Source: Saliniramus sp050485405
GTDB taxonomy: Bacteria; Pseudomonadota; Alphaproteobacteria; Rhizobiales; Beijerinckiaceae
Direction: 5' to 3'
Length of the DNA: 64,000 nt
Assembly: GCA_050485405.1 (NCBI GenBank)
Contig: JBJHBI010000007.1
Coordinates: 1-64,000, forward strand
A model generated the notes under the pieces. The model was not told the origin of the DNA. It worked only from the letters and a program-made list of their open reading frames with translations, and made no database searches. A program made the position numbers and the translations under genes. Of this stretch, positions 1-9,014 are shown one piece after another. The first letter of the stretch is position 1, and every line of letters starts with the position of its first letter.

Positions 1-210
1 GTGCCCGCGCTGAAATACATCCAGGGCCCGACGCTCGACATGGTGCGCGACGCGCTCACCTCGCAGAAGGCGCGCGAGCGCGGCCTGTTCAACGAGGCCT
101 ATCTCGACCGCCTCTTCGCCGACCCGACCAGCGCCATAACTCCCCTGCGCGGTTCGGAACTGTGGCAGGTCGCACTCCTCGAAATGTGGCTGCAACAGCA
201 TGATCTGTGA
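1..210 (+). CDS. N-acetylglutaminylglutamine amidotransferase, C-terminal end (partial)
   Basis: Only the last 69 codons are present; the gene enters from the left edge and the GTG at base 1 is probably internal. The visible part contains a conserved-looking tail (LFNEAYLDRLFADP) and ends WQVALLEMWLQQHDL, as asparagine-synthase-type amidotransferases end. The assignment rests mainly on context: the next two genes are the NAGGN synthetase and the M42 peptidase that accompany this amidotransferase in the N-acetylglutaminylglutamine amide osmolyte operon of many proteobacteria. In that pathway the enzyme would amidate the dipeptide. The fragment alone could not separate it from other asparagine synthase-like enzymes. 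Confidence 0.75.
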   Translation: MPALKYIQGPTLDMVRDALTSQKARERGLFNEAYLDRLFADPTSAITPLRGSELWQVALLEMWLQQHDL

Positions 211-237
211 GCGAAAATCGCTTGCTGGGCACAATGT

Positions 238-286
238 CTCTCCCCTCGAGGGAGGGACCAAAAACAGGGTGGAGCCGGGTGACGAA
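238..286. repeat. Degenerate copy of a GGGAGGGA-type intergenic repeat
   Basis: The spacer between the amidotransferase and the synthetase contains TCCCCTCGAGGGAGGGA, then a GGGTGG block and a GGGTGACG block. This is the same order of blocks as in the reverse complement of the tandem repeat near 63.2-63.5 kb. It looks like a decayed member of a dispersed intergenic repeat family. A weak hairpin is possible. Confidence 0.4.
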
Positions 287-330
287 GCCCGGTTCGACGA
301 CACGTTCAAGCGCCTGACGAGAGGGTCGAC

Positions 331-2121
331 ATGACCAGGACGCGTTCAACCCGGTCGGAACGTTCGCTGCGGCGCGAGCGCGACCAGCGTCGCCAGCCGG
401 CCTATGCGGAACCGGATATGGGGATGACGCCGCAGCCCAACGCGATCATAGATTGCGGCTGGGGGCGCCTTCTCTTCGGCCAGACCTTCGATGATCACGA
501 GGAGCTCGTCGAGGCCATGCGTGGCGAGCGACCGGATCGTCGCGACATCGCCGTCTATGTGCGCGATCCGCATGTCGCGCTCGCGACTGCTCCGCAGGAG
601 ATGTTCCTCGACCCCTCCCATACGTTCCGCCTGCACCTGTCGCGTTACCGTACGTCCCGCCGCCGACCGGGGGGCTTCTTCATCCGCCGGCTCTCATCGG
701 CTGCGGATGCCGAAGCGGTGAACCGCATCTACGCCGCGCGCAACATGGTGCCGGTGCCGCCGGAATTCTTCTGGTCGAAGCGCGACAGCCGGGCGATCAC
801 CTATTTCGTCGCCGAGGACGAGGCGACGGGGCAGATCATCGGAACCGTCACCGGGATCGACCATTTCCGCGCCTTCGGCGATCCGGAACACGGCTCGTCC
901 CTGTGGTGTCTCGCGGTCGATCCGCAGGCCATGCCGCCGCGCATCGGGGAATGGCTGGTGCGCCATCTCGCCGAGCATTTCAAGGCGCGCGGGGCGGCGT
1001 TCATGGATCTCTCTGTGATGCACGACAACGAATACGCGATCGCGCTCTACGAGAAACTCGGCTTCGAGCGCGTCCCCTTCTTCACGCTCAAGCGCAAGAA
1101 CTTCATCAACGAGAAGCTCTTCGCGGGTCCCGGCCCAGAGGCGGAACTCAATCCCTATGCCCGCCTCATCATCGACGAGGCGCGCCGGCGCGGCATCGAT
1201 GTCGAGGTGACGGATGCCGAAGGCGGCTTCTTCCGCCTCGTCTATGGCGGGCGCTCGATCCATTGCCGGGAATCGCTGTGCGAGCTCACCACCGCCGTCG
1301 CCATGTCGATCTGCGACGACAAGGCCGTCACCCGGCGCGTCGTCGAGCAGGCCGGGGTCAGCGTGCCCGAGCAGCTCGTCGCCGGTGACGAAGCGTCGAT
1401 GCGCGAATTCCTCGAACGCCACAAAAGCGTCGTGGTGAAACCCGCACGCGGCGAGCAGGGACGCGGCATCGCCGTCGGCATCGAGACGATGGAGGAACTC
1501 GAAGCAGCCATCGCGACAGCGCGCAACTATTGCGACCGCGTGCTGATCGAGCAGCGCGTCACGGGTGAGGATCTGCGCCTCGTGGTGATCGATTTCCGGC
1601 TCGTGGCCGCTGCGGTGCGCCGCCCCGCCCAGATCGTGGGGGACGGAAGCACCAGCATCCGAGAACTCATCGAACGCCAGAGCCGCCGGCGCATGGCCGC
1701 GACGGGGGGCGAATCCTCGATCCCCCTCGACGGCGAGACCGAGCGCACGGTGGCTGCGGCGGGCTATGATTTCGATACCGTGCTTCCCGAGGGAACGGCA
1801 CTCAACGTGCGCCGTACGGCCAATCTCCATACCGGGGGAACGATCCACGACGTCACGAGCCACGTCCATCCACGGCTCGTCGAGGCGGCGATCCGTGCGG
1901 CGCGGGCCATTGACATTCCGGTGGTGGGGATCGATTTCATGGTGCCCTCGCCCTATGAGCCCGAATATGCTTTCATCGAGGCGAACGAGCGGCCTGGTCT
2001 GGCGAATCACGAGCCGCAGCCGACGGCGGAGCGCTTCATCGACCTGCTCTTTCCGCTCTCGATCCCGGCCGCCGTGCGCCAGGCGGCCTATCTGGAACGC
2101 AAGGACAAATGCAGCGACTGA
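331..2121 (+). CDS. ngg: N-acetylglutaminylglutamine synthetase (GNAT plus ATP-grasp)
   Basis: This 596-residue protein has a GNAT acetyltransferase domain at about residues 110-255 and an ATP-grasp ligase domain at about 290-580. The ATP-grasp part shows KPARGEQGRGIAV (nucleotide-binding loop) and VGIDFM followed by FIEANERPG (metal/ATP-binding end). This fusion is typical of the enzyme that acetylates glutamine and joins a second glutamine to make N-acetylglutaminylglutamine, the precursor of the osmolyte NAGGN. The ATG start follows a GAGAGG-type ribosome site. The gene lies between the amidotransferase and the M42 peptidase and overlaps the latter by 13 bases, so the three are probably co-expressed. 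Function is inferred from domain fusion plus operon context. Confidence 0.88.
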   Translation: MTRTRSTRSERSLRRERDQRRQPAYAEPDMGMTPQPNAIIDCGWGRLLFGQTFDDHEELVEAMRGERPDRRDIAVYVRDPHVALATAPQEMFLDPSHTFRLHLSRYRTSRRRPGGFFIRRLSSAADAEAVNRIYAARNMVPVPPEFFWSKRDSRAITYFVAEDEATGQIIGTVTGIDHFRAFGDPEHGSSLWCLAVDPQAMPPRIGEWLVRHLAEHFKARGAAFMDLSVMHDNEYAIALYEKLGFERVPFFTLKRKNFINEKLFAGPGPEAELNPYARLIIDEARRRGIDVEVTDAEGGFFRLVYGGRSIHCRESLCELTTAVAMSICDDKAVTRRVVEQAGVSVPEQLVAGDEASMREFLERHKSVVVKPARGEQGRGIAVGIETMEELEAAIATARNYCDRVLIEQRVTGEDLRLVVIDFRLVAAAVRRPAQIVGDGSTSIRELIERQSRRRMAATGGESSIPLDGETERTVAAAGYDFDTVLPEGTALNVRRTANLHTGGTIHDVTSHVHPRLVEAAIRAARAIDIPVVGIDFMVPSPYEPEYAFIEANERPGLANHEPQPTAERFIDLLFPLSIPAAVRQAAYLERKDKCSD

Positions 2122-3302
2122 CGATCGATACCGACTATCTCCGCGAGCGGCTGGCCAATCTGCTCGCGATCCCCTCCCCCACCGGTTACACCGACAGCAT
2201 CGTCAGACATGTCTGCCAGGAGCTCGAGAAGCTCGGGCTCGGCTACGAGCTGACCCGGCGCGGCGTGATCCGCGCGATCCTTCCCGGCCACGAGAAGCGT
2301 GCGGCCCGTGCCCTGGTCTCGCATCTCGATACGCTGGGCGCGCAGGTGATGCAGCTCAAGGATAACGGACGGTTGGAACTGGTGCCGATCGGCCATTGGT
2401 CGGCGCGCTTCGCCGAGGGCGCGCGCGCCACGATCTTCTCCGACAAGGGCGCCTATCGCGGCTCGATCCTGCCGCTCAAGGCATCCGGGCACCGCTTCAA
2501 CGAGGAAGTCGATACCGCGCCCGTCGGCTGGCAGCATGTGGAATTGCGCGTCGATGCGATGTCGCGCGACCGGCGCGATCTCCAGCGGCTGGGGATCGAT
2601 GTGGGCGACATCGTCGCGATCGATCCGAGCCCGGAATTTCTCGATAACGGCTACATCGTCTCGCGCCATCTCGACAACAAGGCCGGCGTCGCCGCCATGC
2701 TCGCAGCTCTCAAGGCGCTGATCGACGAGGGCGAGAAGCCGCCGGTGGACATCCACTGGCTGTTCACGATTGCCGAGGAGGTCGGCGTCGGCGCCTCCGC
2801 CGCACTCACGAACGACGTCGCGGCCATCGTCTCGGTCGATAACGGCACGACGGCGCCGGGGCAGAATTCGGATGAGTTCGGCGTGACCATCGCCATGGCG
2901 GACCAGACCGGCCCGTTCGATTTCCACCTGACGCAGAAGCTCGCCAAGCTCTGCAAGGACAACGATATCCGCTACCAGAAGGATGTCTTTCGCTATTACC
3001 GCTCCGATTCCGCATCCGCCGTCGTCGCCGGCCACGACGTGCGCGCCGCGCTGATCACCTTCGGCGTCGATGCCTCCCACGGCTACGAGCGCATCCACAT
3101 GCATGCTTTGCGCTCGCTGGCGGAACTGATGACGGCCTATGGCGCGAGCCCCGTCGAGATCATGCGCGACGTCCACGAGATCAAGAAAGGCCTCGGCGGC
3201 TTCACCCGCCAGCCCATGTCGGCAGCCGATGTCGACGGTATTCTCGAAGAGGTCGAGCACCTCGTCGAGGAGGAGGTCAACCAGGGCGCAGGCGGGGTCT
3301 AG
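2109..3302 (+). CDS. M42-family peptidase of the NAGGN osmoprotectant operon
   Basis: This 397-residue protein is a zinc-type aminopeptidase/deacylase of the M42/M20 superfamily. Metal-ligand motifs are visible in order: SHLDTLG (H, D), HLDNKAG (bridging D), EEVGVGAS (catalytic E and ligand E), SVDNG, and SHGYERIH with the last histidine. It starts inside the end of the synthetase gene (ATG at 2109, 13-base overlap), which implies translational coupling. M42 peptidases are a regular third member of NAGGN operons. Turnover or trimming of the acetylated dipeptide is the usual suggestion, but the true substrate cannot be read from sequence. Confidence 0.85.
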   Translation: MQRLTIDTDYLRERLANLLAIPSPTGYTDSIVRHVCQELEKLGLGYELTRRGVIRAILPGHEKRAARALVSHLDTLGAQVMQLKDNGRLELVPIGHWSARFAEGARATIFSDKGAYRGSILPLKASGHRFNEEVDTAPVGWQHVELRVDAMSRDRRDLQRLGIDVGDIVAIDPSPEFLDNGYIVSRHLDNKAGVAAMLAALKALIDEGEKPPVDIHWLFTIAEEVGVGASAALTNDVAAIVSVDNGTTAPGQNSDEFGVTIAMADQTGPFDFHLTQKLAKLCKDNDIRYQKDVFRYYRSDSASAVVAGHDVRAALITFGVDASHGYERIHMHALRSLAELMTAYGASPVEIMRDVHEIKKGLGGFTRQPMSAADVDGILEEVEHLVEEEVNQGAGGV

Positions 3303-3325
3303 CCGCCCGCGCGCGGAAAAGCTCG

Positions 3326-3709
3326 TCAGACCTTGCGGTCCTCGTGCTCGACTTCAGGCGGCGGGGCCTCGTGCTCGCGCTCCTGCGCACCGCCATAGGC
3401 GCGCAGGCGCAGGGCATCCGTGGCACTGACGCGGGTATTCTCGTCATCCGATGACGTGGCTGCCTTCGCATTGTTGCGCCTCGCCTTCGCGAGCAGCAGG
3501 GCGCGCTGCATGAGGCTCGCGAGCATTCCGTGCCGGTGACTGCCGGTGCGGGTCTCGAGCTGGAGGGCGGCGGCGCGCTCGACCTGCTGAACGGCGGCGT
3601 CACGCGGCAATTGAGTGCGCACGGCGGCGGCGGACATCGGCGCATCGGAGCGCTGCAAAGCCGCCTGAGACGAAGGCGGTATAGGTTTGGTGAGGCCGGA
3701 AAACTCCAT
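3326..3709 (-). CDS. Hypothetical protein, 127 aa
   Basis: I do not recognise a family. The product is soluble, has no signal peptide or membrane segment, and has a charged, low-complexity C-terminus rich in E, R and P. The middle has an arginine/alanine-rich helix-like stretch (LMQRALLLAKARRNNAK). A GGAGG ribosome site lies seven bases before the ATG, which is the best support for a real gene. It is convergent with the M42 peptidase gene, with a gap of 23 bases. Opposite-strand and alternative-frame ORFs here have no comparable start signal. Confidence 0.6.
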   Translation of the reverse strand: MEFSGLTKPIPPSSQAALQRSDAPMSAAAVRTQLPRDAAVQQVERAAALQLETRTGSHRHGMLASLMQRALLLAKARRNNAKAATSSDDENTRVSATDALRLRAYGGAQEREHEAPPPEVEHEDRKV

Positions 3710-3845
3710 ACCGCGCCCTCCGTAACGGCAGTCATGACCGGACTGCCGGAGACGATGATCCTGTGATCATGCGACGCAATGATGAATCAAACGTTAAGAA
3801 AAGGTGAACGGCTGTTACGTTTCAGGCCACCTCACCGTCCCGCGC

Positions 3846-4358
3846 TCAGCGCCCCTCGCAGGTATCGAGACCGCGCTGGAAGGCCATCCCCCTGCGGAAC
3901 TCGTAACGGATGTTGATGATGTTCATCGATCCATCCGCGAGGAAGTTCCTCTGGATGGTGATGAGGTCCGGCGGAGAGCGGTCGAAATCGATGCAATACG
4001 AGCCGACGACGTCGAAGACCGGACGCCAGCTCCCGCTCTGCGACAGGGTGACGTAGGTGCGGCAACCCGGCTGCGTGCACACCGCGCCGGGCCTGAACCC
4101 GCCGCAGGGGAAGCGGCTCTCGTCGACTACGATATCGGGCATGCCGTCGCGATCGAAATCGGCGAAGCCGACCGCATCCATCGGGTCCCCGGGCGTGCCG
4201 CCGACGAGGGAGCAACGGCGCGAGAGATCGAAGAGCTGGTTGCGGATGCGCTCGGGCAGATCGTTGAAGCCGAGCCGGTCATGCGCATGCGTCACGGGAG
4301 CCGGAAACAGCATTCCGACGACGATCAGCACCATCCAGGGCAGGCTTCGCAGCGACAT
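3846..4358 (-). CDS. Exported hypothetical protein with an FG-GAP/EF-hand-like segment
   Basis: Starting at the ATG at 4358, the 170-residue product begins with a signal peptide (MSLRSLPWMVLIVVGMLF, then a cleavage-like PVTHAHD). The mature part contains VGFADFDRDGMPDIVVDE, a calcium-loop-like repeat seen in FG-GAP-type secreted proteins, and several cysteines (including RRCSLVGG and SYCIDF) that could form periplasmic disulfides. An upstream in-frame extension of 34 residues is possible but would bury the signal peptide. Function is unknown. The next gene upstream on the same strand starts 50 bases away, at the end of the transporter gene. Confidence 0.7.
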   Translation of the reverse strand: MSLRSLPWMVLIVVGMLFPAPVTHAHDRLGFNDLPERIRNQLFDLSRRCSLVGGTPGDPMDAVGFADFDRDGMPDIVVDESRFPCGGFRPGAVCTQPGCRTYVTLSQSGSWRPVFDVVGSYCIDFDRSPPDLITIQRNFLADGSMNIINIRYEFRRGMAFQRGLDTCEGR

Positions 4359-4407
4359 GCTCCGAGCATGCGCCGCACCCGTTAAAACTTTCCTTGCGAC
4401 TTCCGCT

Positions 4408-5034
4408 TCAGCCGCGCGCCGGTGCCGGGGCGGGACGCGTGTAGCGCAGGAGCGCGCCATAGGGGATCAGCGCGATCAGGGCGATGGCGAGCTTCACGAA
4501 ATAATCGACGATCGCGAGCGTCTGCCAGGGCAGCGCGATGCAGCTGTCGGCGATACCGACCATGGCGAGCATCTGCGTGATGGTGGTCTCGCCGATCACC
4601 GGCCCGCAATGGAAGGCGAAGGAGAAGAAAATCGCCGTATCGATGCCCGACGCGATCACCGAGGAGACCAGCGGCGGCAGCCACCAGGCCAGGCTGCGCA
4701 GGCGGTTGAACACGCCGATATCGATCAGATGCGCCACGAGGAAGGCCGTGCCGGAAGCGATCGCGATGCGCGGCGTGGCGAAATATATCGACAGCGCCAC
4801 CGCGATGGCGAAACCGACATAGACCACGCGCCGCGCGACCGCCGGGCCGAAGCGCCGGTTCGACATATCCGTCACGAGGAAGGCGAAGGGATAGGTGAAG
4901 GCGCCGAAGGTCAGATAATCCTGCAAACCCCAATACTGCACCGGATGCTGCACCAGAATGTTGGAGGCGAGCACGATCAGCGCCATCACGGCGATGGCGA
5001 GGAAGAACGGCTGACGATCGGCGGGGGCGAGCAT
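4408..5034 (-). CDS. yhhQ: YhhQ/VUT-family transporter (queuosine precursor uptake)
   Basis: This is a hydrophobic 208-residue protein with about six membrane segments. It carries family features such as TFGAFTYPFAFLVTDMSNRRFG and SGIDTAIFFSFAF. Members of this family (DUF165, YhhQ) take up queuosine precursors such as preQ0/preQ1; the family was formerly called a vitamin-uptake transporter. I chose the ATG at 5034 because the longer ORF adds a hydrophilic arginine-rich head that does not look like the family. The gene is divergent from the molybdenum hydroxylase operon. Confidence 0.8.
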   Translation of the reverse strand: MLAPADRQPFFLAIAVMALIVLASNILVQHPVQYWGLQDYLTFGAFTYPFAFLVTDMSNRRFGPAVARRVVYVGFAIAVALSIYFATPRIAIASGTAFLVAHLIDIGVFNRLRSLAWWLPPLVSSVIASGIDTAIFFSFAFHCGPVIGETTITQMLAMVGIADSCIALPWQTLAIVDYFVKLAIALIALIPYGALLRYTRPAPAPARG

Positions 5035-5314
5035 GGCGAGCGGCCTTGGTGGTTTGTTTACTGGGGAATGTGCGGTTCGTTTAGGCCCGTGAGCCGATGG
5101 ATGCAAGCGCCGCATGCATGCCCCGGCGCAGCCCGCGGGCATGTAGCGGGCTTGGAGCGGGCTGGGAGAGTGACCAAAGGCGAAATCCGTGCGGGCGTCG
5201 CACCCCTTGCACCCGTGGCGCGAATGTGGCTCGAATCGTGGAAGCGCGGGAATCGCCTCGCATCATCGCCGCCGGAAGGCGATCCGCCCGACCTGCACAG
5301 CCGAAGGGCCCGCA

Positions 5315-6196
5315 ATGGACGTATTCGAATACCACCGCCCCGCCACGATCGCGGAACTGACCGGCATGCTCGCGAGCAATGACGCCCGCCCCCTCGCCGG
5401 CGGCACCGATCTGATCCCGCAGATACGCGAGGGACGGCGCAAGGTGGCAGCGATCGTCGATCTCAAGCATATCGGTGAATGCACCGCGATCACGCCCCTG
5501 CCCGATGGCGGGCTCGCCATCGGCGCTGCCGTCGCCGCGACGCAGGTGGCGCGTGACGCGCTAATCGCACACGCCTATCCCGGCATCGCCGCCTCGGCGC
5601 TCCTTATCGGCAGCTACCAGGTGCAGAACCGCGCCAGTCTGGGCGGCAATATCTGCAATGCAGCCCCCTCCGCCGATGCGGTGCCGCCCCTTATCGCCCA
5701 TGGCGCGCGCGCCGAGATTGCCGGCAAGGATGGCCTGCGCGAGATCCCGCTCGAAGAGATATTCGCCGGACCCGGGCGCACGCATCTGGCCCCCGGCGAG
5801 GTGCTCACGCGCATTCTCCTGCCCCCGGTGATGGCGCGATCCGCCTCGCATTACCTGCGCTTCACCCCCCGCCGCGAGATGGATATCGCGATCGCGGGGG
5901 TGGGCGGCTTCGTCACTCTCGATGAAGCGGGGATCGTCACGAAGGCCCGCTTCGCGCTCGCTTCCGTCGCGCCGAAACCGATCCGCGCGCCCTCCGCCGA
6001 GGCGGCGCTGATCGGGGCCAAGCTCGATGACGCGGCAATCCATGCAGCCGGAGAAGCCGCGCGCGGCGATGCAAGCCCGATTTCCGACACGCGCGGCTCG
6101 GCCGATTACCGGCGCGAACTCGTCGCCGTCCTGACCCGGCGGGTGCTCACGCATTGCCGCGACCTGATCGCCCGGCCCGAGGAGACAAAAGCATGA
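5315..6196 (+). CDS. FAD-binding subunit (M) of a xanthine dehydrogenase/CODH-family hydroxylase
   Basis: This 293-residue protein has the CoxM/CutM fold. The FAD motifs are LAGGTDLIPQIREG near residue 30 and LGGNICNAAPSAD near 110. It is the first gene of an M-S-L operon encoding a three-subunit molybdenum hydroxylase and overlaps the next gene by ATGA (6193-6196). The ATG at 5315 fits the family start (MDVFEYHRP); upstream in-frame sequence is not coding-like. The electron path expected for the family is Mo cofactor, then 2Fe-2S, then FAD in this subunit. The substrate is unknown. Confidence 0.9.
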   Translation: MDVFEYHRPATIAELTGMLASNDARPLAGGTDLIPQIREGRRKVAAIVDLKHIGECTAITPLPDGGLAIGAAVAATQVARDALIAHAYPGIAASALLIGSYQVQNRASLGGNICNAAPSADAVPPLIAHGARAEIAGKDGLREIPLEEIFAGPGRTHLAPGEVLTRILLPPVMARSASHYLRFTPRREMDIAIAGVGGFVTLDEAGIVTKARFALASVAPKPIRAPSAEAALIGAKLDDAAIHAAGEAARGDASPISDTRGSADYRRELVAVLTRRVLTHCRDLIARPEETKA

Positions 6197-6684
6197 AGAA
6201 GATCGCGATCACCGCGCAGGTGAACGGCGAAGAGGTCACGAGCCTCGCCGATCCGCGCGACACCCTGCTCGACTGGCTGCGCGACCGCCTCGGCCTCACC
6301 GGCACCAAGGAAGGCTGCGGCAACGGCAATTGCGGCTCCTGCACCGTCATGATCGACGGCACACCGGTCAATGCCTGCCTGATGCTCGCCGTCGAGGCGC
6401 CGGGGGCGGATATCGTCACCATCGAGGGATTGAGCGATGGCGGGGAATGGCGCGATCTCCAGGAGAACCTCGCCGCGATGGGCGGGACGCAATGCGGCTT
6501 CTGCACGCCCGGCATCGTGATCTCCGCCGCCGCCCTCCTGCGCGACGATCCCGCGCCGGACGAGGCGGCGATCCGCTATGCGATCGCGGGCAACCTCTGC
6601 CGCTGCACCGGCTACGACAAGATCGTCCGTGCGGTGGAAAGAACCGTCGAGCAACGTCGCGGCGCGCCGCAGGCGGGGGAGTGA
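6193..6684 (+). CDS. 2Fe-2S subunit (S) of the molybdenum hydroxylase
   Basis: This 163-residue protein has two iron-sulphur motifs: the plant-ferredoxin type GCGNGNCGSCTV at about residue 40 and the family-specific pair CGFC...NLCRCTGY near 100-140. It passes electrons between the molybdopterin centre of the large subunit and FAD in the medium subunit. The ATG at 6193 overlaps the stop of the preceding gene, and the large-subunit gene starts four bases after its stop, so all three are coupled. Its length is normal for CoxS-type subunits. Confidence 0.93.
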   Translation: MKKIAITAQVNGEEVTSLADPRDTLLDWLRDRLGLTGTKEGCGNGNCGSCTVMIDGTPVNACLMLAVEAPGADIVTIEGLSDGGEWRDLQENLAAMGGTQCGFCTPGIVISAAALLRDDPAPDEAAIRYAIAGNLCRCTGYDKIVRAVERTVEQRRGAPQAGE

Positions 6685-6688
6685 GACC

Positions 6689-8989
6689 ATGGATGTGAAG
6701 AGCAAGACCCGCCACGCGGATGCCGTCCCCGCCGATCCCTCCATCGGCAAGCCGCTCGCGCGTGTCGATGGCCGCGAGCGCGTCACCGGTCGCGCCCGCT
6801 ATGCCGCCGATATCTCCCGGCCCGACATGGCGCATGCAAAAATCCTGCGCTCGCCGCACGCCCATGCGTTCATCAAGCGCGTCGATACCAGCGCCGCCGC
6901 AGCACTGCCCGGCGTGCTCGCCGTCGTGACCGCCGAGGACTTCCCCGATCTGCCGCAGGGCGCGAGCATTCCCATGGGCGAGACCGGCTACGACATGTGG
7001 GGCGTCTCGCGGCTCAACATGGCGCGCGGCAAGGTGCATTGGGTCGGCCAGCCCGTCGCAGCCGTCGCCGCGCGCGACGTGCATATCGCGGCGCAGGCGC
7101 TCGATCTCATCAAGGTCGAATACGAGCCGCTCGACGCCGTGACCAGCATCGCGGAGGCAATTCGCCCCGACGCGCCGGTTCTGTGGGACAATCTCATCAC
7201 CAAGGGCCTCGACGAGACGCCGCAGCAGCCCTCCAACATCGCCTCGCGCACGGTGATCAGCCGCGCGGATGCGCCCGCTGCGATCGCCGGCGCCGATGCG
7301 ACGGGGCGCGTCGCGGTGACGATCGACACGGCGCATCAGGGCTATATCGAGCCGCAGGCCATGGTCGCCGAGATCACGCCGGACGGTTTCGCCACGGTCT
7401 ATACCTCGACGCAGGGTCAGTTCACCACGGAGCTGATGATCGCGCGCATGCTCGACTGGCCGATGTCGAAGCTGAAGGTCGTGCCGATGGAAGTGGGCGG
7501 CGCCTTCGGCGGCAAAATCTCGATCCATGGCGAGGCGCTCGCGCTCAGGCTCGCGCAGAAATCGGGGCGCCCGGTCAAGCTGGTGCTCTCGCGCGAAGAG
7601 GTCCTGCAGGGCGGCTCGGGGCCGACCATGGGCGCGATGATGGAGATCACCGTCGGCGCCACAAGCGATGGCGGCATTACCGGCATCCACGGCGTCTATC
7701 ATGTCGATTCGGGCGGTCTGCCGGGGCTCAACCCTTCGCTCCTGATGCAGGCTTCCGCCGCGATGTACCAGACGCCGGCGCTACGGCTAGAAGGCTACGA
7801 CGTCGTCACCAACAAGCCGCGCACGGAAGCCTATCGCGCGCCCGGCGGCATCCAGGGCGCATTTGCCATGGAACAGGCGATGGACGAGCTCTGCCTCGCC
7901 CTCGACATGGACCCGCTGGAATTCCGCCGCCGCAACGCCGCCGTCACCGGCTCGACCATGCCGATCGGCACCCCCTTCCCCGCCATCGGCCTCACCACGA
8001 TTCTGGACGCGGTCGCCGAGCATCCGTGCTGGACGACGCCGCTGGAGCCTGGCGCGCATCCGCGCGGGCGTGGTCTCGCGCTCGGCTATTGGCGCGGCAC
8101 CTCGATGACCTCGGCCTGCCACATCACCATCGGCGGTGACGGTCGCCCGGTCGTGACTATGGGCGCCGTCGATATTTCCGGCACCCGCACCACCATGACC
8201 CAGGTCGCGGCGGACCAGTTCGGCATCGCTCCGGATGACGTCTACGTGCAGACCGGCGACAGCAAGACGGCGGGCTATTCCGACGGCGCGGCGGGCAGCC
8301 GCGTGGCCCGCACCATGGCCGCAGCCATCGTCGAGGCCTCGCGCGACGTGATCGACCAGCTGCGCCCGCGCGCCGCGCGCCTTCTGCAGAGCGAGCCGGA
8401 GAATCTCACCTTCGCTGAGGGCGCCTTCCGCGTCTCCGGCGGGCCGGGCACCTCGATCAGCCTCGGCGAACTGATGCAGGAAACGCTCACCGAGGGCGCC
8501 GTGATCGGACGCGGCACCTCCACGAAACTGCCGCTCGGCGTCGAGATCGGTGCGCATGTCTGCGATGTGGAGGTCGATCCCGAGACCGGACAGGTCACGA
8601 TCCTGCGCTACACGGCGTTTCAGGATGTCGGCAAGGCGCTCAACCCGATCGCCGTCGAGGGCCAGATCGAGGGCAGCGTCGTGCAGGGGATCGGCTGGGC
8701 GCTCACGGAGGGTTACGATTACGGCCCCGACGGGCGGCTGCGCAATGCGAGCCTGCTCGATTACCGCCTGCCCACGGCTTTGGACGTGCCCGATATCGAC
8801 TGCGTCATCATCGAAACGCCTGTGCCGGACGTTCCCTATGGGTTGCGCGGCGTCGGCGAAGTGCCGATCGTGCCGGTGGCGGGCTGCGTCGCCAACGCCA
8901 TCCGCCGCGCCGTCGGCGTGCGCACCGGGCGGATGCCGATGACGCCGGAGCGGCTGCTCGACGCGATGCGGGCGAAGGGCCGGGGCTGA
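6689..8989 (+). CDS. Molybdopterin-binding large subunit of a xanthine dehydrogenase-family hydroxylase
   Basis: This 766-residue protein has the family landmarks: the N-terminal GKPLARVDGRERVTGRARYA, the molybdopterin loop GGAFGGK, TEAYRAPGG in place of the CO dehydrogenase AYxCSFR signature, and GVGEVPIVPVAG at the end, with the expected catalytic glutamate. The AYRAPGG loop argues against a true form I CO dehydrogenase and for a purine, aldehyde or N-heterocycle hydroxylase. I cannot tell which substrate it uses. The ATG at 6689 follows the 2Fe-2S subunit stop closely. No Mo-cofactor maturation gene (xdhC, coxD-F) is in the window. Confidence 0.9.
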   Translation: MDVKSKTRHADAVPADPSIGKPLARVDGRERVTGRARYAADISRPDMAHAKILRSPHAHAFIKRVDTSAAAALPGVLAVVTAEDFPDLPQGASIPMGETGYDMWGVSRLNMARGKVHWVGQPVAAVAARDVHIAAQALDLIKVEYEPLDAVTSIAEAIRPDAPVLWDNLITKGLDETPQQPSNIASRTVISRADAPAAIAGADATGRVAVTIDTAHQGYIEPQAMVAEITPDGFATVYTSTQGQFTTELMIARMLDWPMSKLKVVPMEVGGAFGGKISIHGEALALRLAQKSGRPVKLVLSREEVLQGGSGPTMGAMMEITVGATSDGGITGIHGVYHVDSGGLPGLNPSLLMQASAAMYQTPALRLEGYDVVTNKPRTEAYRAPGGIQGAFAMEQAMDELCLALDMDPLEFRRRNAAVTGSTMPIGTPFPAIGLTTILDAVAEHPCWTTPLEPGAHPRGRGLALGYWRGTSMTSACHITIGGDGRPVVTMGAVDISGTRTTMTQVAADQFGIAPDDVYVQTGDSKTAGYSDGAAGSRVARTMAAAIVEASRDVIDQLRPRAARLLQSEPENLTFAEGAFRVSGGPGTSISLGELMQETLTEGAVIGRGTSTKLPLGVEIGAHVCDVEVDPETGQVTILRYTAFQDVGKALNPIAVEGQIEGSVVQGIGWALTEGYDYGPDGRLRNASLLDYRLPTALDVPDIDCVIIETPVPDVPYGLRGVGEVPIVPVAGCVANAIRRAVGVRTGRMPMTPERLLDAMRAKGRG

Positions 8990-9014
8990 GGCCCGTCCGA
9001 AAGGAGCGCATATC

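Noticed and set aside
3530..3766. A 78-residue plus-strand ORF
   Set aside because: It is opposite the minus-strand gene at 3326-3709, which has a clear GGAGG site; this frame has none.
5315..8989. Calling the operon aerobic CO dehydrogenase (coxMSL)
   Set aside because: The large subunit lacks the AYxCSFR active-site signature and no cox accessory genes are adjacent.
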